From positions 25,340,482-25,404,481 of the forward strand of contig JBAIZL010000008.1 of NCBI GenBank assembly GCA_036971475.1: 64,000 nt of DNA, read 5' to 3'. The stretch is from Prosapia bicincta. Taxonomy: Eukaryota > Arthropoda > Insecta > Hemiptera > Cercopidae. A model generated the notes under the pieces. It was not told the origin of the DNA. It worked only from the letters and a program-made list of their open reading frames with translations, and searched no databases. Position numbers and translations under genes: made by a program. Positions within the stretch are counted from its first letter, which is position 1, and every line of letters begins with the position of its first letter. This document shows positions 1 to 9,971 of the stretch, one piece after another.

Positions 1-727
1 TGAAAACCTTGTAGCATAGAAGAGGTATATTTATTCAATATATGCCTATCAAAAGGCACAACAGCTTCGGAATAAATAAATTCATAGCGAGTTGAAAAAC
101 TTCTTACATGTTACACTCAGAACTGAACAGTGGGGCAGTTTTTATCAGATGGGGATGAACTATAGCCCACAAGGTAGTTTTCCTTTTACTTTCTAAGGAT
201 AATTTGATAGAAAAAGATGTTCCATTTGTTTACACATAATTGGTACATGAAAATTCCTACTGTCCAAGTTCTTTCATAATCTAAAACCTAACTTAATGGT
301 CTGGTAAAGGAAAAACTTAAAAGTTTCCCCCAAAGCTTACTAACACAAAAATTTGGAGTTGGTGAAATGGTTTATTTCAGGAAAACATTATTGTTCCAGT
401 AGGTTACAAAGAGGAAATACAGTGTAACAACTTCCTGCCATTCTAGAAAACAAACAAAAGGAGAAAGATAGGCTATAAAGCCCAATATTGATTGTCAACT
501 ACAATGAATATGGTTTCTAACACCATGATTCTCCCAAAGTCAACTGAAATTACTAAGCTGATCAGTGTAATTTAATAAGAGGAAGGAATGGATAAGCACA
601 GATCTTTGTAGACTATCATGTGAGTAATGGAATGGATTGTAGGCAATTTTTATTAAGTTCGTACCTATAATAATCTTTAAATATTTGAAAAACTTGTATA
701 ATCCTTGTATTAATTATCCACCTCTAA

Positions 728-728
<1 letters not shown>
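1..728. other. AT-rich flank, nothing recognised
   Basis: No exon, RNA gene or transposon end was recognised here. The missing last exon of CCDC102A (minus strand) could lie in this direction, but no acidic C-terminal coding stretch was seen. Confidence 0.5.
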
Positions 729-925
<197 letters not shown>

Positions 926-2349
926 TTTGTGACCTAAAACTATTATCAATAGCATTCGTTTATCCAAATTGTTAGGCTGCAGTTATGCCTACAATGTGTT
1001 TGTTGCAAAAAGTATGAAACGTGTGTTTATTCCTTATAATTCTTAAAAGTTTATAAATAAAAGCATTTACATTAGTAATTTTAAAAATTATTCATTTATT
1101 CAACTATACGATCTAAAAATTATTAAAGAAACATATTATAACATTTCCCTCTAATAAAATATTTTATTCAATAAGTTTGTGATATTCCAATAAAATCTCA
1201 AATGTTCATTTTTGTGACAAGCAAATTGCTTCCGAAACAGTCAGATTATTTTTTTTCTAGTTCTCTTGGGAAAATTATTAATATGGAGTAATAATAATAT
1301 GGAAGGTATATGTGACTTTAACAAAATAAGTCACAAGAAAATCTTAGAGACTTTTTGGTGAGCATCGTTGAAGATTTGACACCAAACCCAGCCCCAGCTG
1401 TTAACTGTGCCAGGTATTGCTGGTGATGTAATGAGCTTCTTGGACCTCAACATGCTTGACAAAATTACTTGGTAAAAATAACCAACCACCTCATATATCA
1501 CCTGTCTCATCAAGAGTATGAAGAGAAAACCCATTATGATGTCCTGAATACAATAGATTTAACCAGAACTGCTATCGATTGCTGAAACACTTTTACAGGC
1601 TTACCGAAAAAAGTAGGAGGTGTATGTATCAGTCAAGTACATTGAAATAAAACTTACACTGTTTTGTGTGTGAGTAAATAAAAGTGTAAGTTTTATGTTA
1701 ACAGTGAATTCTTACACTGGATTAATGAAGAGGCTGTTTTTTCAAATATCCATTTTCTGGACTTAAGTAGAAATGCAGTTATGACTTCACTATTTTATAA
1801 ATATTTATTTGTTGTAAGAAACTAATTATCATAAGCATCAACGTTGGGGTAAAAAATGTGAGCAATAGTCATGAAATAAGTAAAGTATATAAACTAAACA
1901 TCATTCTTCTTGTTATAAAACGCCGCACAGAATGTATATTTTAGAATTTCAGTATAAGAATACAGTTCTTGTTACTGTGAAGAAAAAATTAATTTTTTAA
2001 ATAAAAATAAATCTTATTTAAAAATGTTTCAAAATAATTAGAATGTAAATTAACAAGAGAGAGCCTTCGAAACCGACACAGGTACTAAAAAGTACAGATA
2101 AGTAATTAAAGGGGAATTTAAAGTGTACAGAGATATTTGATCAACTTACTACAGCTAAAATGAGCCAAACAGGAAATCATAAGTTGTGAAGAATTAATAA
2201 GTTTTTAAATATTCCAGTATGGAATAAATGATATATCAGGCATTTAAAGACAAATTCTACTGGAATCAACAAATCTGAAGGAATACAAGACATATTTCAT
2301 TTTTCAATAATGGTCTGTAAGCCATATAATTAATTGACAAAACCTATAT
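926..2349. other. Gene-free stretch
   Basis: AT-rich sequence with no recognisable exon. A short hairpin with arms reading AAAACTTACAC lies at about 1647-1697. Nothing else was identified. Confidence 0.4.
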
Positions 2350-2351
2350 TA

Positions 2352-3702
2352 CGAGGGCTATTCAGAAAGTAAGGAACGTTTCTGTCTAACGCCGCTAGGC
2401 GCGTGCCGATCACGTACATTTTGGTGCGTGCACACTTGGCAACTCAGTCGGCGTCCAGCAGTGTCAACGGGAACATTTCCGCGTTGCCCGTTTTTTCGCA
2501 ATTTCAACTGAAGATGTGCGCTGCGATTGAAAATCCCGCCAGTTGTGAGGTGCGGTCAGTGATACGGTTTTTGTTGGCAAAAAACGTAAAACCGATACAC
2601 GTTTATCGCCAAGTGTGTGAAGTTCATGGAAACAACGTAATGAATGAAAGTTCTGTGAGAAAATGGTGCATTCAGTTTAAAAATGGCCGAACTGACATTC
2701 ATGACGAAGCTAAGAGCGGACGCCCAAGCATTGTGACTGATGAACTGGTCGCTAAAGTTGATGAAAAGGTTCGTGAAAACCGCCAAATCACGATAAAGGA
2801 GCTTTCGCTTTGTTTCCCACAAGTTTCACAGACTTTGTTGTTTGAAATTGTCACACAAAGGTTAGGCTACCACAAATTTTGTGCGATGGGTGCCGAAAAT
2901 GCTCAATGACCGCCATAAAAGTCAGCGAATGGAGGCAAGTTTGACATTTCTGGATGCCTACGACAAACATGGTGATTCACTACTGGATCACATCGTAACT
3001 GGTGATGAGACATTGGTAAAACACGTTAATTGCAAAACGAAATTACAGTCCATGGAGTGGGGGGCACACAAGCTTTCCCAAAAAACCAAGAAAATGTTTG
3101 CAAACATTTTCAGCAAGGAAGATTATGGCGATGGTTTTTTGGGACAGGCAAGGTGTGCTTCTTATTGACTTTCTTGAACGTGGTGCAACAATAAACTCTG
3201 AACGGTACTGTGAAACTTTGCGCAACCTTAAGAGAGCAGTTCAAAACAAACGCCGAGGGAAATTGATGCCAAAAATTTTGTTTGTGCATGACAATGCCCG
3301 ACCTCACACAGCAAACCGCACCAAAGAACTCCTTGAGTCATTCAAATGGGAGGATTTTCCTCATCCGCCCTATAGTCCTGACCTTGCACCAAGCGACTTT
3401 CACTTGTGCCGTACTCTTGTTTCACTCCAAGAATGAAGACCTGGCTAGCAACACAGCGCTTTGACGACGACGTGGAGCTCAAGGCGCGCGTCACTGAGTG
3501 GCTGACATCGCAGGTGGCAGATTTCTATGATGAAGGAATTTCAAAGCTTGTCCACCGCTACGATAAATGTCTCAATTTGTTTGGCGACTGCGTAGAAAAG
3601 TAGTATTTTAGTTGCTCTTTCAGATGTATGTAATACAAACTTTTTATTGTACTTATTATTTTTTTTATTCAAAAACGTTCCTTACTTTCTGAATAGCCCT
3701 TG
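2352..3702 (+). mobile_element. mariner-family DNA transposon, 1.35 kb
   Basis: Terminal inverted repeats of 30 bp (2352-2381 and 3673-3702) differ at one base and begin CRAGGGCTATTCAG. A TA dinucleotide flanks both ends (2350-2351 and 3703-3704), as expected for Tc1/mariner insertion. Size and layout are normal for a complete mariner. The enclosed transposase is broken, so the copy is not autonomous. Confidence 0.95.
2514..3603 (+). pseudogene. mariner transposase, frameshifted
   Basis: Mariner transposase starting at the ATG at 2514 (MCAAIENP). The N-terminal helix-turn-helix region is readable to about 2909, then the frame changes near 2880, 3100 and 3410. The three catalytic aspartates are still visible: in VTGDET (about 3000), in VHDNARPH (about 3285) and in LAPSDFHL (about 3390). 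Exactly 34 residues separate the second and third, the D34D signature of mariner. The C-terminal tail (DKCLNLFGDCVEK) ends at TAG 3601-3603. Because of the frameshifts this is a dead copy. The ends still look young, since the two terminal repeats are almost identical. Confidence 0.93.
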
Positions 3703-4963
3703 TACAATAAATTTGATTCAACATAAAAATTGAATTTACACATATTTTTTTAAAGAAATAGAAAAATGTAAATGTTTTGTATTTAAGGACTTGTTAAATT
3801 TTATCATGGCTTTCAAATTTAAATTTATTCTGTGACATTCATTCTATGTTTTGAGTCAAACAAGTCAGAAAAGGTTCAACAAGTTCTTATACATTTTATG
3901 AGTATTATGTAAAAGAGCTGCATTTCCCAATACATGAAAGACAATGTATATATAAAATGTCTACTCGAAATAACACCACAAACAGAATGTATTTATACAA
4001 CAAAAATTAATGACACTGAAGAAAAATGTTTAAACATACAGAATTACTACATTAAGGAAAATTTTCCTTCTGAAAAAATTATATATTTGCAAAAAATTTT
4101 AAATGAAGGAAGTTTTTTATAAAAAACTTTATTATATATAAACTTTATTATATATATCTTTATTTATAATAAGCTTATCCTTTTATAAATGAATAAATTT
4201 TTAATTATATAACTGATCCAACTGTCAAGAGTGTGAATAGTTGAGTATAAGGTGTAATAGTTACACTTGTTGTGTGCATGTTTGTCTTTAAAGTTTGAAT
4301 ATAAATAGGCTTAACTTTAACTATAATTTGGTTTAAGTCCCTAAAGAGATAACAGCAAAAGTGAAGTATAATTAAGACGACTTAGAATATTAGGCTGGAT
4401 AGTTATGATTCAAGTGTAAATATTATCATAGACGTTTTATTCATATATTGATTCCCAGTTTCCATTAGTTATCTCACCTAGACACAATTTTACAGCATTA
4501 TAAAATTTTTAAAAAAATTTTTTTAATTTTTCTCATTCCACTAATTAAGATAGAGCAAATTTCGATATTAAATTCAAACAGAACTAAATTTTACAAGACA
4601 TTTTTTTTATTTATTTGTAAAGTTATAATAAAAATTTCATTGTTCAATGTTTTTTTAAATAACACATTTTCTACTGATTATATTAGTTTTGCTAATAAAA
4701 CTAAATAAAATATATATAAAGCATAGATTATTATATTCTAAATGTGATGATTCTCTAACAGAGTTGTAAAAACTTCTTGTTCTTTCAAATAAATAATATT
4801 ATTAAATTTCAAATTCTTGAAACTGCTTAATATTTTAAAATATGCATTACCATAAAAATAATAATGAAATATTTTAACTAAAGTTTTACCAATAGCACCT
4901 AAACAGAAACAAAAATTACCATGCACTATTTTCAAAATTAATTGAGCAAAACTGATTCACCCT
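3703..4963. other. Gene-free AT-rich stretch
   Basis: Very AT-rich. A 62-codon open frame at 3934-4122 has no recognisable domain and is probably chance. No transposon end or RNA gene was identified. Confidence 0.4.
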
Positions 4964-5030
4964 GCAAAAGTAGCTCAATAGGTAATATCTTCATCACTTT
5001 GTTCATCGGTTCGAAGCACTGGACTACGGT
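4964..5030 (+). repeat. tRNA-derived SINE or tRNA relic
   Basis: TAGCTCAATAGG at 4971-4982 matches the Pol III box A consensus (TRGCNNARYNGG) at every position. GGTTCGAAGC at 5008-5017 matches box B (GWTCRANNC). The A-to-B spacing of about 38 nt is shorter than the usual 44 or so, and no acceptor stem is evident, so this is probably the tRNA-like head of a SINE rather than a working tRNA gene. Confidence 0.5.
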
Positions 5031-5373
5031 GTGTTACATTAGTGTTCCGCAGCCTACTCGGAAACAAAAAGTTGACTAGTAAGTAAATTAAATATATATT
5101 TGCCACAATAACAGTGTAGAAAACTAGACTCTTGTTAAACAGTTCTAACACAGCTAATAATTAATTAGTTAATTTAGTTTACAATTCAGGAATCATCCTG
5201 TGAAGTATTTACATTACCATTGCTAGATAGGTAATCCATAGAAGAAATCCAAAAATAGCCGCATTAACAGATAGAAATAATTATTAAAGATTTTAAATTA
5301 CAGTATTTCTATTAAAATTTTTAAAATAAAATCTCAACTTTGATGATTAGGTGCAGAAATTCAACTAAATATA

Positions 5374-6260
5374 CAGGGTGCGGCAGCATTACTTCCTTTT
5401 TTCAAGTGCTCGCTATACAGTCGGTTGATGTTATAGCAAAGCGCTAGTGGTATCGTAGGCTGGAATCTAAAGTTTTTCTCCGACACAGTTCAATCGCCAT
5501 GAGTTGGGACAGTGAGGAGCATGCTTTTGCTGTTGAGGCCTACTTTTCTAGCGGATGTTCTGTAATCACATGCCAGCGCGCCTTTCGGAATCGTTTTAAT
5601 TTAATCCAGTTACCCCATGTTCCGAACCGAAAATCATTTGTTAAGTGGGTTGTTAAGTTTAGACAAACCGCATGTGCGACAAGACGAAGAACTACAGTTC
5701 CTCAGCCCATAAGATCACCAGACAACATGGAGGCAGTGAGAGCTTCATTTTTGCATTCACCACGGCATTCTGCGCACAAACATTGATCTGCCCTTGGACT
5801 TTCAAACCGTTCTGTGAGGAGAATTCTTCATGACAATCTTCATTTCCAACCTTATAAGATAGTGATTGTGCAGAATCTTTCGGAACGTAATTTCAATTTT
5901 CGGAGGAACGCACGTGACGTTATACTCAAAGTCATTCCTCATTTGGAGTAGCAGAGACGATCTCCCTATTTGGCACCTTGTGATTTTTTTCTATGGGTTT
6001 TTTTGAAATCCCGTGTTTAGTTAACCGTCCAAGGACGATACAAGATTTGAAGACCAACATCCACAAAGAAACTGGCAAGATAATGCCTGCTATACTGGCA
6101 AGAGTTATGAAAAATGCTATAAATCGGTTTAATCAGTGTATCGACAATGGCGGGCGTCACCTACCTGATTTGATCTTCATAACTATGTGAAACAAAACTT
6201 TAGGTATATAAATTTATGTTCCTTCTTGTTGAAAAAAAGAAGTTATGCTGCTACACCCTG
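5374..6260 (+). mobile_element. Internally deleted DUF4817-type DNA transposon
   Basis: Inverted termini start CAGGGTGCGGCAGCAT at 5374 and end with the matching complement (ATGCTGCTACACCCTG) at 6260. The left flank is TA; the right flank reads TG, so the duplication is not perfect. About 890 bp is too short for an intact element, and the catalytic middle of the transposase is missing. Confidence 0.8.
5499..6190 (+). pseudogene. Transposase fragment, DUF4817 N-terminus plus C-terminus
   Basis: The first part, from ATG 5499, reads MSWDSEEHAFAVEAYFSSG and is typical of the DUF4817 helix-turn-helix domain found at the start of many arthropod Tc1/mariner-like transposases. After about 5786 the frame is lost. 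The C-terminal tail reappears at about 5990-6190 (RPRTIQDLKTNIHKE, then a stop at 6188). No DDE catalytic region lies between, so this is an internal deletion derivative. The family name is from memory of the domain and was not searched. Confidence 0.75.
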
Positions 6261-6267
6261 TGTGTGT

Positions 6268-6270
6268 ATG

Positions 6271-6342
<72 letters not shown>
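6268..6342. repeat. (TA)n tract
   Basis: Pure TA repeat. Similar tracts border almost every foldback in the window, at about 7109, 7509, 7750, 7901, 8358, 8845, 13403, 16059, 16194, 16646, 18199, 18869, 33285, 33466 and 56670. Confidence 0.97.
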
Positions 6343-6347
<5 letters not shown>

Positions 6348-6524
6348 TAAGTAAAAATACAAATACAAGAATTATAATTGAATTTACAATTCAAAGCTTT
6401 TCGTTGGCTAACAGTACCAACATCATCACGAATATTCCTGATGATGTTGGTACTGTTAGCCAACGAAAAGCTTTGAATTGTAAATTCAATTATAATTCTT
6501 GTATTTGTATTTTGACTTAGTTTT
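6343..6524. repeat. Foldback, AAGCTT-hammerhead type
   Basis: Near-perfect palindrome. The left arm (6343-6433) and right arm (6434-6524) meet at GAATATTC. Each arm contains a hammerhead-like unit reading outwards. The right-arm unit (6433-6480, plus) has an intact core. The left-arm unit (6388-6436, minus) reads GTGATGA in place of CTGATGA, a change at core C3 that should abolish cleavage. Confidence 0.9.
6433..6480 (+). ncRNA. Hammerhead ribozyme motif, canonical core
   Basis: Core box CTGATGA at 6438-6444, one extra T, stem II GTTGG pairing with CCAAC, then GAA at 6465-6467. Stem III is the self-complementary AAGCTT (6468-6473). The cleavage-site base is T6474, and GAAT (6475-6478) closes a 4-bp stem I with ATTC (6434-6437). 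All invariant hammerhead residues are present. With no stem III loop, pairing between two copies of the RNA would be needed, as described for Penelope-associated hammerheads. Confidence 0.8.
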
Positions 6525-6616
6525 TTATTAAAACACAAGAATACATATTGCAATATTTATATACATATATATTATAAACAATTATTCCACCATTAAGTGC
6601 AATTCATTTTTACCTT

Positions 6617-6658
6617 ATGATGAGGTACCTTTCGGTCTCTTGACCATTGTCAAATCAC
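6617..6658 (-). ncRNA. Hammerhead-like unit, U3-A8 class, lone arm
   Basis: Single arm of the foldback family whose stem III is AGGCGCCT. On the minus strand it reads stem I GTGAT, box TTGACAA, extra T, stem II GGTC-AAGA-GACC, GAA, self-complementary AGGTACCT, C, then ATCAT closing stem I. Core positions 3 and 8 are U and A instead of C and G. The related flank (CCACCATTAAGTGCAA) begins near 6586. Confidence 0.6.
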
Positions 6659-6679
6659 TGAAATATCCTACTATTGTTT

Positions 6680-7048
6680 CTCGGTCTGTAATGTTGGTGC
6701 TTGTTGCTGACGTCATATGCATTTTATCGTGTGTTTCATGTAAAATATTTTTGAACAGTGTGTCGTCTATGTATGTTTTCTGTTGGTTAATTAGGTTATT
6801 GTGTTTGTTTTTATATACGTCGTATTTTTCTAATTAGATTTTATGACTGTGTTGTGTTTATTGGGTACTTTTAGTTTTGTGTATTTTGGTGAAATGTTAA
6901 GTGAAATGCATTTTTTGTTGAAGTTGATCCTATTAATGCAGTTTTGGAGTTTGATATATAGGTTGAGAAACTTCAAGTAGAGTTGTTTACCTTGGTAGGT
7001 GTTAAATTTGTGATTTTTAACATTGTTTATTATTGTTCTGTTGCACAA
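6680..7048 (-). pseudogene. Penelope-like element, N-terminal fragment
   Basis: Minus-strand reading gives a 72-codon open stretch from 7048 (KFLNLYIKLQNCINRINF, then NKKCISLNISPKYTKLKVP). It resembles the region ahead of the reverse transcriptase in Penelope-like proteins as I remember them. No reverse transcriptase motif lies within the fragment. The position between hammerhead arms supports a Penelope origin. Confidence 0.45.
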
Positions 7049-7103
7049 TAATATATAAATATTCCGTCAGTGCAACGGAAAAACAATGGATAACGTAAAA
7101 TAT

Positions 7104-7169
<66 letters not shown>

Positions 7170-7170
7170 T

Positions 7171-7470
7171 TTGGACTAGGAGACTGACAGACCTACCTTG
7201 GTAATAGTCCACTCTGTAGTCTTGAAATAGAAACACATAAAAGCACTTAACCAATGATATATTTCAACCACACAGTGGTCTTTGTCAATCGAAGAGAAAA
7301 CACAAAAAGAAATATCAGAGAATGAAATAAAATACTCGTGTTTTCTCTTCGATTGACAAAGACCACTGTGTGGTTGAAATATATCATTGGTTAAGTGCTT
7401 TTATGAGTTTCTATTTCAAGACTACAGAGTGGACTATTACCAAGGTAGGTCTGTCAGTCTCCTAGTCCAA
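7171..7470. repeat. Foldback, GTGGT-stem type (group C)
   Basis: Arms 7171-7303 and 7338-7470 are almost exact complements, with a 34-bp loop. Each arm holds a hammerhead-like unit of the U3-A8 class. On the plus strand: TTGACAA (7353-7359), extra A, stem II GACCAC-TGT-GTGGTT, GAA (7376-7378), ATAT. Stem I is weak (about 2 bp), so this group is probably inactive. (TA)n tracts and a (GA)n run border it. Confidence 0.85.
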
Positions 7471-7509
7471 AAAATCTAAATAATCTTTACCAACCAAAAC
7501 TAACCTAAA

Positions 7510-7550
<41 letters not shown>

Positions 7551-7566
7551 TTATTATTACTTGCAA

Positions 7567-7745
7567 ATAATTTTTTTACACCACTAAGTGCAATAATTTT
7601 ACCTTATGTGATGAGGCACCTTTTGGTCACTTGTCCATTGTCGAATCACTCCCTGTGATCCCAGAATCGTAGTGATTCGACAATGGTCAAGTGACCGAAT
7701 GGTGCCTCATCACATAAGGTAAACTTATTGCACTTAGCGGCGGAA

Positions 7746-7750
<5 letters not shown>
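7567..7750. repeat. Foldback, AGGCGCCT type (group D)
   Basis: Arms at about 7571-7650 and 7671-7750. The plus unit 7672-7713 has stem I GTGAT/ATCAC, box TCGACAA, stem II GGTC-AAGT-GACC, but T in place of A15.1. The minus unit 7608-7649 has G12 changed to A. Both are therefore defective while keeping their stems. Confidence 0.85.
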
Positions 7751-7792
<42 letters not shown>

Positions 7793-7900
7793 ATATATAT
7801 AAAAATTATAATTGAATTTACAATTTAATAATAAAGAATTATAATTCTTGTATTTGTATTTTGACTTATGTTCTTTATTAATACACAAGAATACATATTG

Positions 7901-7951
<51 letters not shown>

Positions 7952-8103
7952 AGGTTAGTTCTAGTAGAGCTTAAAGCTTATTTAGGAATTTTTGGACTTG
8001 ATAGGAGACTGACAGACTTACCTAAAGGCAATAGTCCAAAACTGCAATCTCTTTGGAAATAAGCACATATAAAACACATATAAAACACTTAATGCACTTT
8101 TAT

Positions 8104-8140
8104 TTGAAATATTTCGATCAACATGATCTTCTTCAGTCAA
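8104..8140 (-). ncRNA. Hammerhead ribozyme motif, canonical core
   Basis: Minus-strand copy in the left arm of the foldback. TTGA, CTGAAGA (complement of 8130-8136), extra A, stem II GATC-ATGTT-GATC, GAA, self-complementary ATAT, T, TCAA. Stem I is 4 bp (TTGA with TCAA). All core residues are canonical. Confidence 0.72.
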
Positions 8141-8199
8141 GAAAGAGAAAAACAAAAGATTGAAGTGAACTTCACTTCAATCTTTTGTTTTTCTCTTTC

Positions 8200-8236
8200 T
8201 TGACTGAAGAAGATCATGTTGATCGAAATATTTCAA
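8200..8236 (+). ncRNA. Hammerhead ribozyme motif, canonical core
   Basis: Plus-strand copy in the right arm. TTGA at 8200-8203, CTGAAGA at 8204-8210, extra A, stem II GATC-ATGTT-GATC to 8224, GAA 8225-8227, stem III ATAT 8228-8231, cleavage base T8232, and TCAA 8233-8236 closing stem I. The stem III of only two pairs per strand is the weakest element. Confidence 0.72.
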
Positions 8237-8353
8237 ATAAAAGTGTATTAAGTGTTTTATATGTGCTTATTTCCAAAGAGATTGCAGTTTTGGACTATTG
8301 CCTTTAGGTAAGTCTGTCAGTCTCCTATCAAGTCCAAAAATTCCTAAAAAATT

Positions 8354-8403
<50 letters not shown>

Positions 8404-8455
8404 TAAGATCAAATAATACACACAAATACAGGAATATTTAATTTATTGAACAATA

Positions 8456-8502
8456 AACTCAAAGCTTTTCGTTGGCTTACATTACCAACATCTTCAGGAG
8501 TT
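8456..8502 (-). ncRNA. Hammerhead ribozyme motif, canonical core
   Basis: Minus-strand copy. AACTC (stem I), CTGAAGA (complement of 8491-8497), extra T, stem II GTTGG with CCAAC, GAA, AAGCTT, T, GAGTT. Stem I has 5 Watson-Crick pairs. Identical in all core positions to its partner at 8712-8758. Confidence 0.8.
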
Positions 8503-8711
8503 ACAATATTAAGAATGATAAAACAAACTGTCTAACAAACATGAAGCTACTAGATAAAGCAATACACAGTTGCCAAATCTATTACAATATTAATATTTAA
8601 TACAATATTTAATACAATATTTAATATTGTAATAGATTTGGCAACTGTGTATTGCTTTATCTAGTAGCTTCATGTTTGTTAGACAGTTTGTTTTATCATT
8701 GTTAATATTGT

Positions 8712-8758
8712 AACTCCTGAAGATGTTGGTAATGTAAGCCAACGAAAAGCTTTGAGTT
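8712..8758 (+). ncRNA. Hammerhead ribozyme motif, canonical core
   Basis: AACTC 8712-8716, CTGAAGA 8717-8723, extra T, stem II GTTGG pairing CCAAC, GAA 8744-8746, self-complementary AAGCTT 8747-8752, cleavage base T8753, GAGTT 8754-8758. The 5-bp stem I and complete core make this one of the most convincing units in the window. Confidence 0.82.
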
Positions 8759-8840
8759 TATTGTTCAATAAATTAAATATTCCTGTATTTGTGTGTATTA
8801 TTTGATCTTAAAAATATTCTAACAGGAAAACACATTTGAT

Positions 8841-8909
<69 letters not shown>

Positions 8910-8912
<3 letters not shown>

Positions 8913-9625
8913 TATTTACCAATAATAAGTCGATGTTAATTACTACTTATTGTTCAAAGACAAATAAGATAAAAAATAAAGTGTGTGTATGTAACAGTGG
9001 AACAGCTAAATGCTTAGAAGTAATGTAAGGACGGGGAATATTTAAATATAGAGTTGTAAACATTGTATGCTTAATATATAAGTTTCAGGTAATAAAAAAT
9101 TTATAAATATTTGAATTTTGAAAATGTTTAAGTCTGGACTAAATCAGAAGCTAAAAATATCACTGAAGTGGGAAATCATTATTTACAGTGTATTTTATTG
9201 TTACAAACAAATTTAAAAAAAGAAAGTATATTATCTCTATTTATTTTAGCATAATTTTGTAATAAGGATTTTATTAACCATGTCAGCATAAGTCAATACT
9301 TCTATTGTAATTTTCAGAAATTAAAAATAATGATTTAAAACGAAATTGGCTGGCAAGTGCCCAATGAATGCTAAGTCATATGAAAATCATATAATTCTTA
9401 TTCTTAATTGGAACTTATTTTAAATTAAAATTATAATTATATTTTATTAGAAAAAATGTATAATTAAAAATATTTAATTACAATGTTTATATAAAAGTTT
9501 TAATAATTGAAAGACGGGCCTTTTATAAAATGCCTTTTCTCTGTAGAAGCAAATTTTTAATTCTAGAGAAAAAAAACAGCTTCCAAGAGCTTAGAATTAT
9601 GACTTTCAAATAGAATACCATTCCA
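8910..9625. other. Gene-free AT-rich stretch
   Basis: No exon, RNA gene or transposon terminus was recognised. Confidence 0.4.
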
Positions 9626-9971
9626 ATCCATTCTTGTGTAATGGTGGTACTTGTTTAAACAATGAGAGAGGTCTACTTCAGGCATGATCCTTTCCTTTAT
9701 CCCAGATCAAGGAGATATATGTATGTACCTATACATCATAAGCAATAATAGTCAAACCGACAAATTGCCTAAAAACCTACACACAAAATCCATTCTTGTG
9801 TAATGGTGGTACTTGTTTAAACAATGAGAGAGGTCTACTTCAGGCATGATCCTTTCCTTTATCCCAGATCAAGGAGATATATGTATGTCCTTTCCTTAAT
9901 AAAAATAATTACCTATACATCATAAGCAATAATAGTCAAACCGACAAATTGCCTAAAAACCTACACACAAA
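9626..9971. repeat. 162-bp tandem duplication
   Basis: The segment from ATCCATTCTTG (9626) is repeated immediately from 9788 with almost no differences. The second copy carries an extra block of about 24 bp (9888-9911, TCCTTTCC... AATTA) before CCTATACATC. The near-identity implies a recent duplication. No coding capacity was seen. Confidence 0.93.

Larger units (their letters stand above)
7984..8350. repeat. Foldback, GATC-stem type (group E)
   Basis: Long inverted repeat centred at about 8169 with arms of roughly 180 bp (7984-8168 and 8170-8350). A 9- to 20-base difference near 8065-8085 (a repeated CACATATAAAA) is the main mismatch. Each arm carries an intact-core hammerhead pointing outwards. 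The outer parts share the GAGACTGACAGAC segment with group C. Confidence 0.88.
8400..8813. repeat. Foldback, AAGCTT-hammerhead type (group A), 400 bp
   Basis: Arms of about 205 bp (8400-8605 and 8610-8813) are nearly exact complements. The hammerhead unit lies towards the outer end of each arm, so the two ribozymes face away from each other. Both have intact cores. (TA)n tracts lie on both sides. Confidence 0.92.

Noticed and set aside
4738..4935. 65-codon minus-strand frame
   Set aside because: AT-rich composition, no motif, no splice or promoter context.
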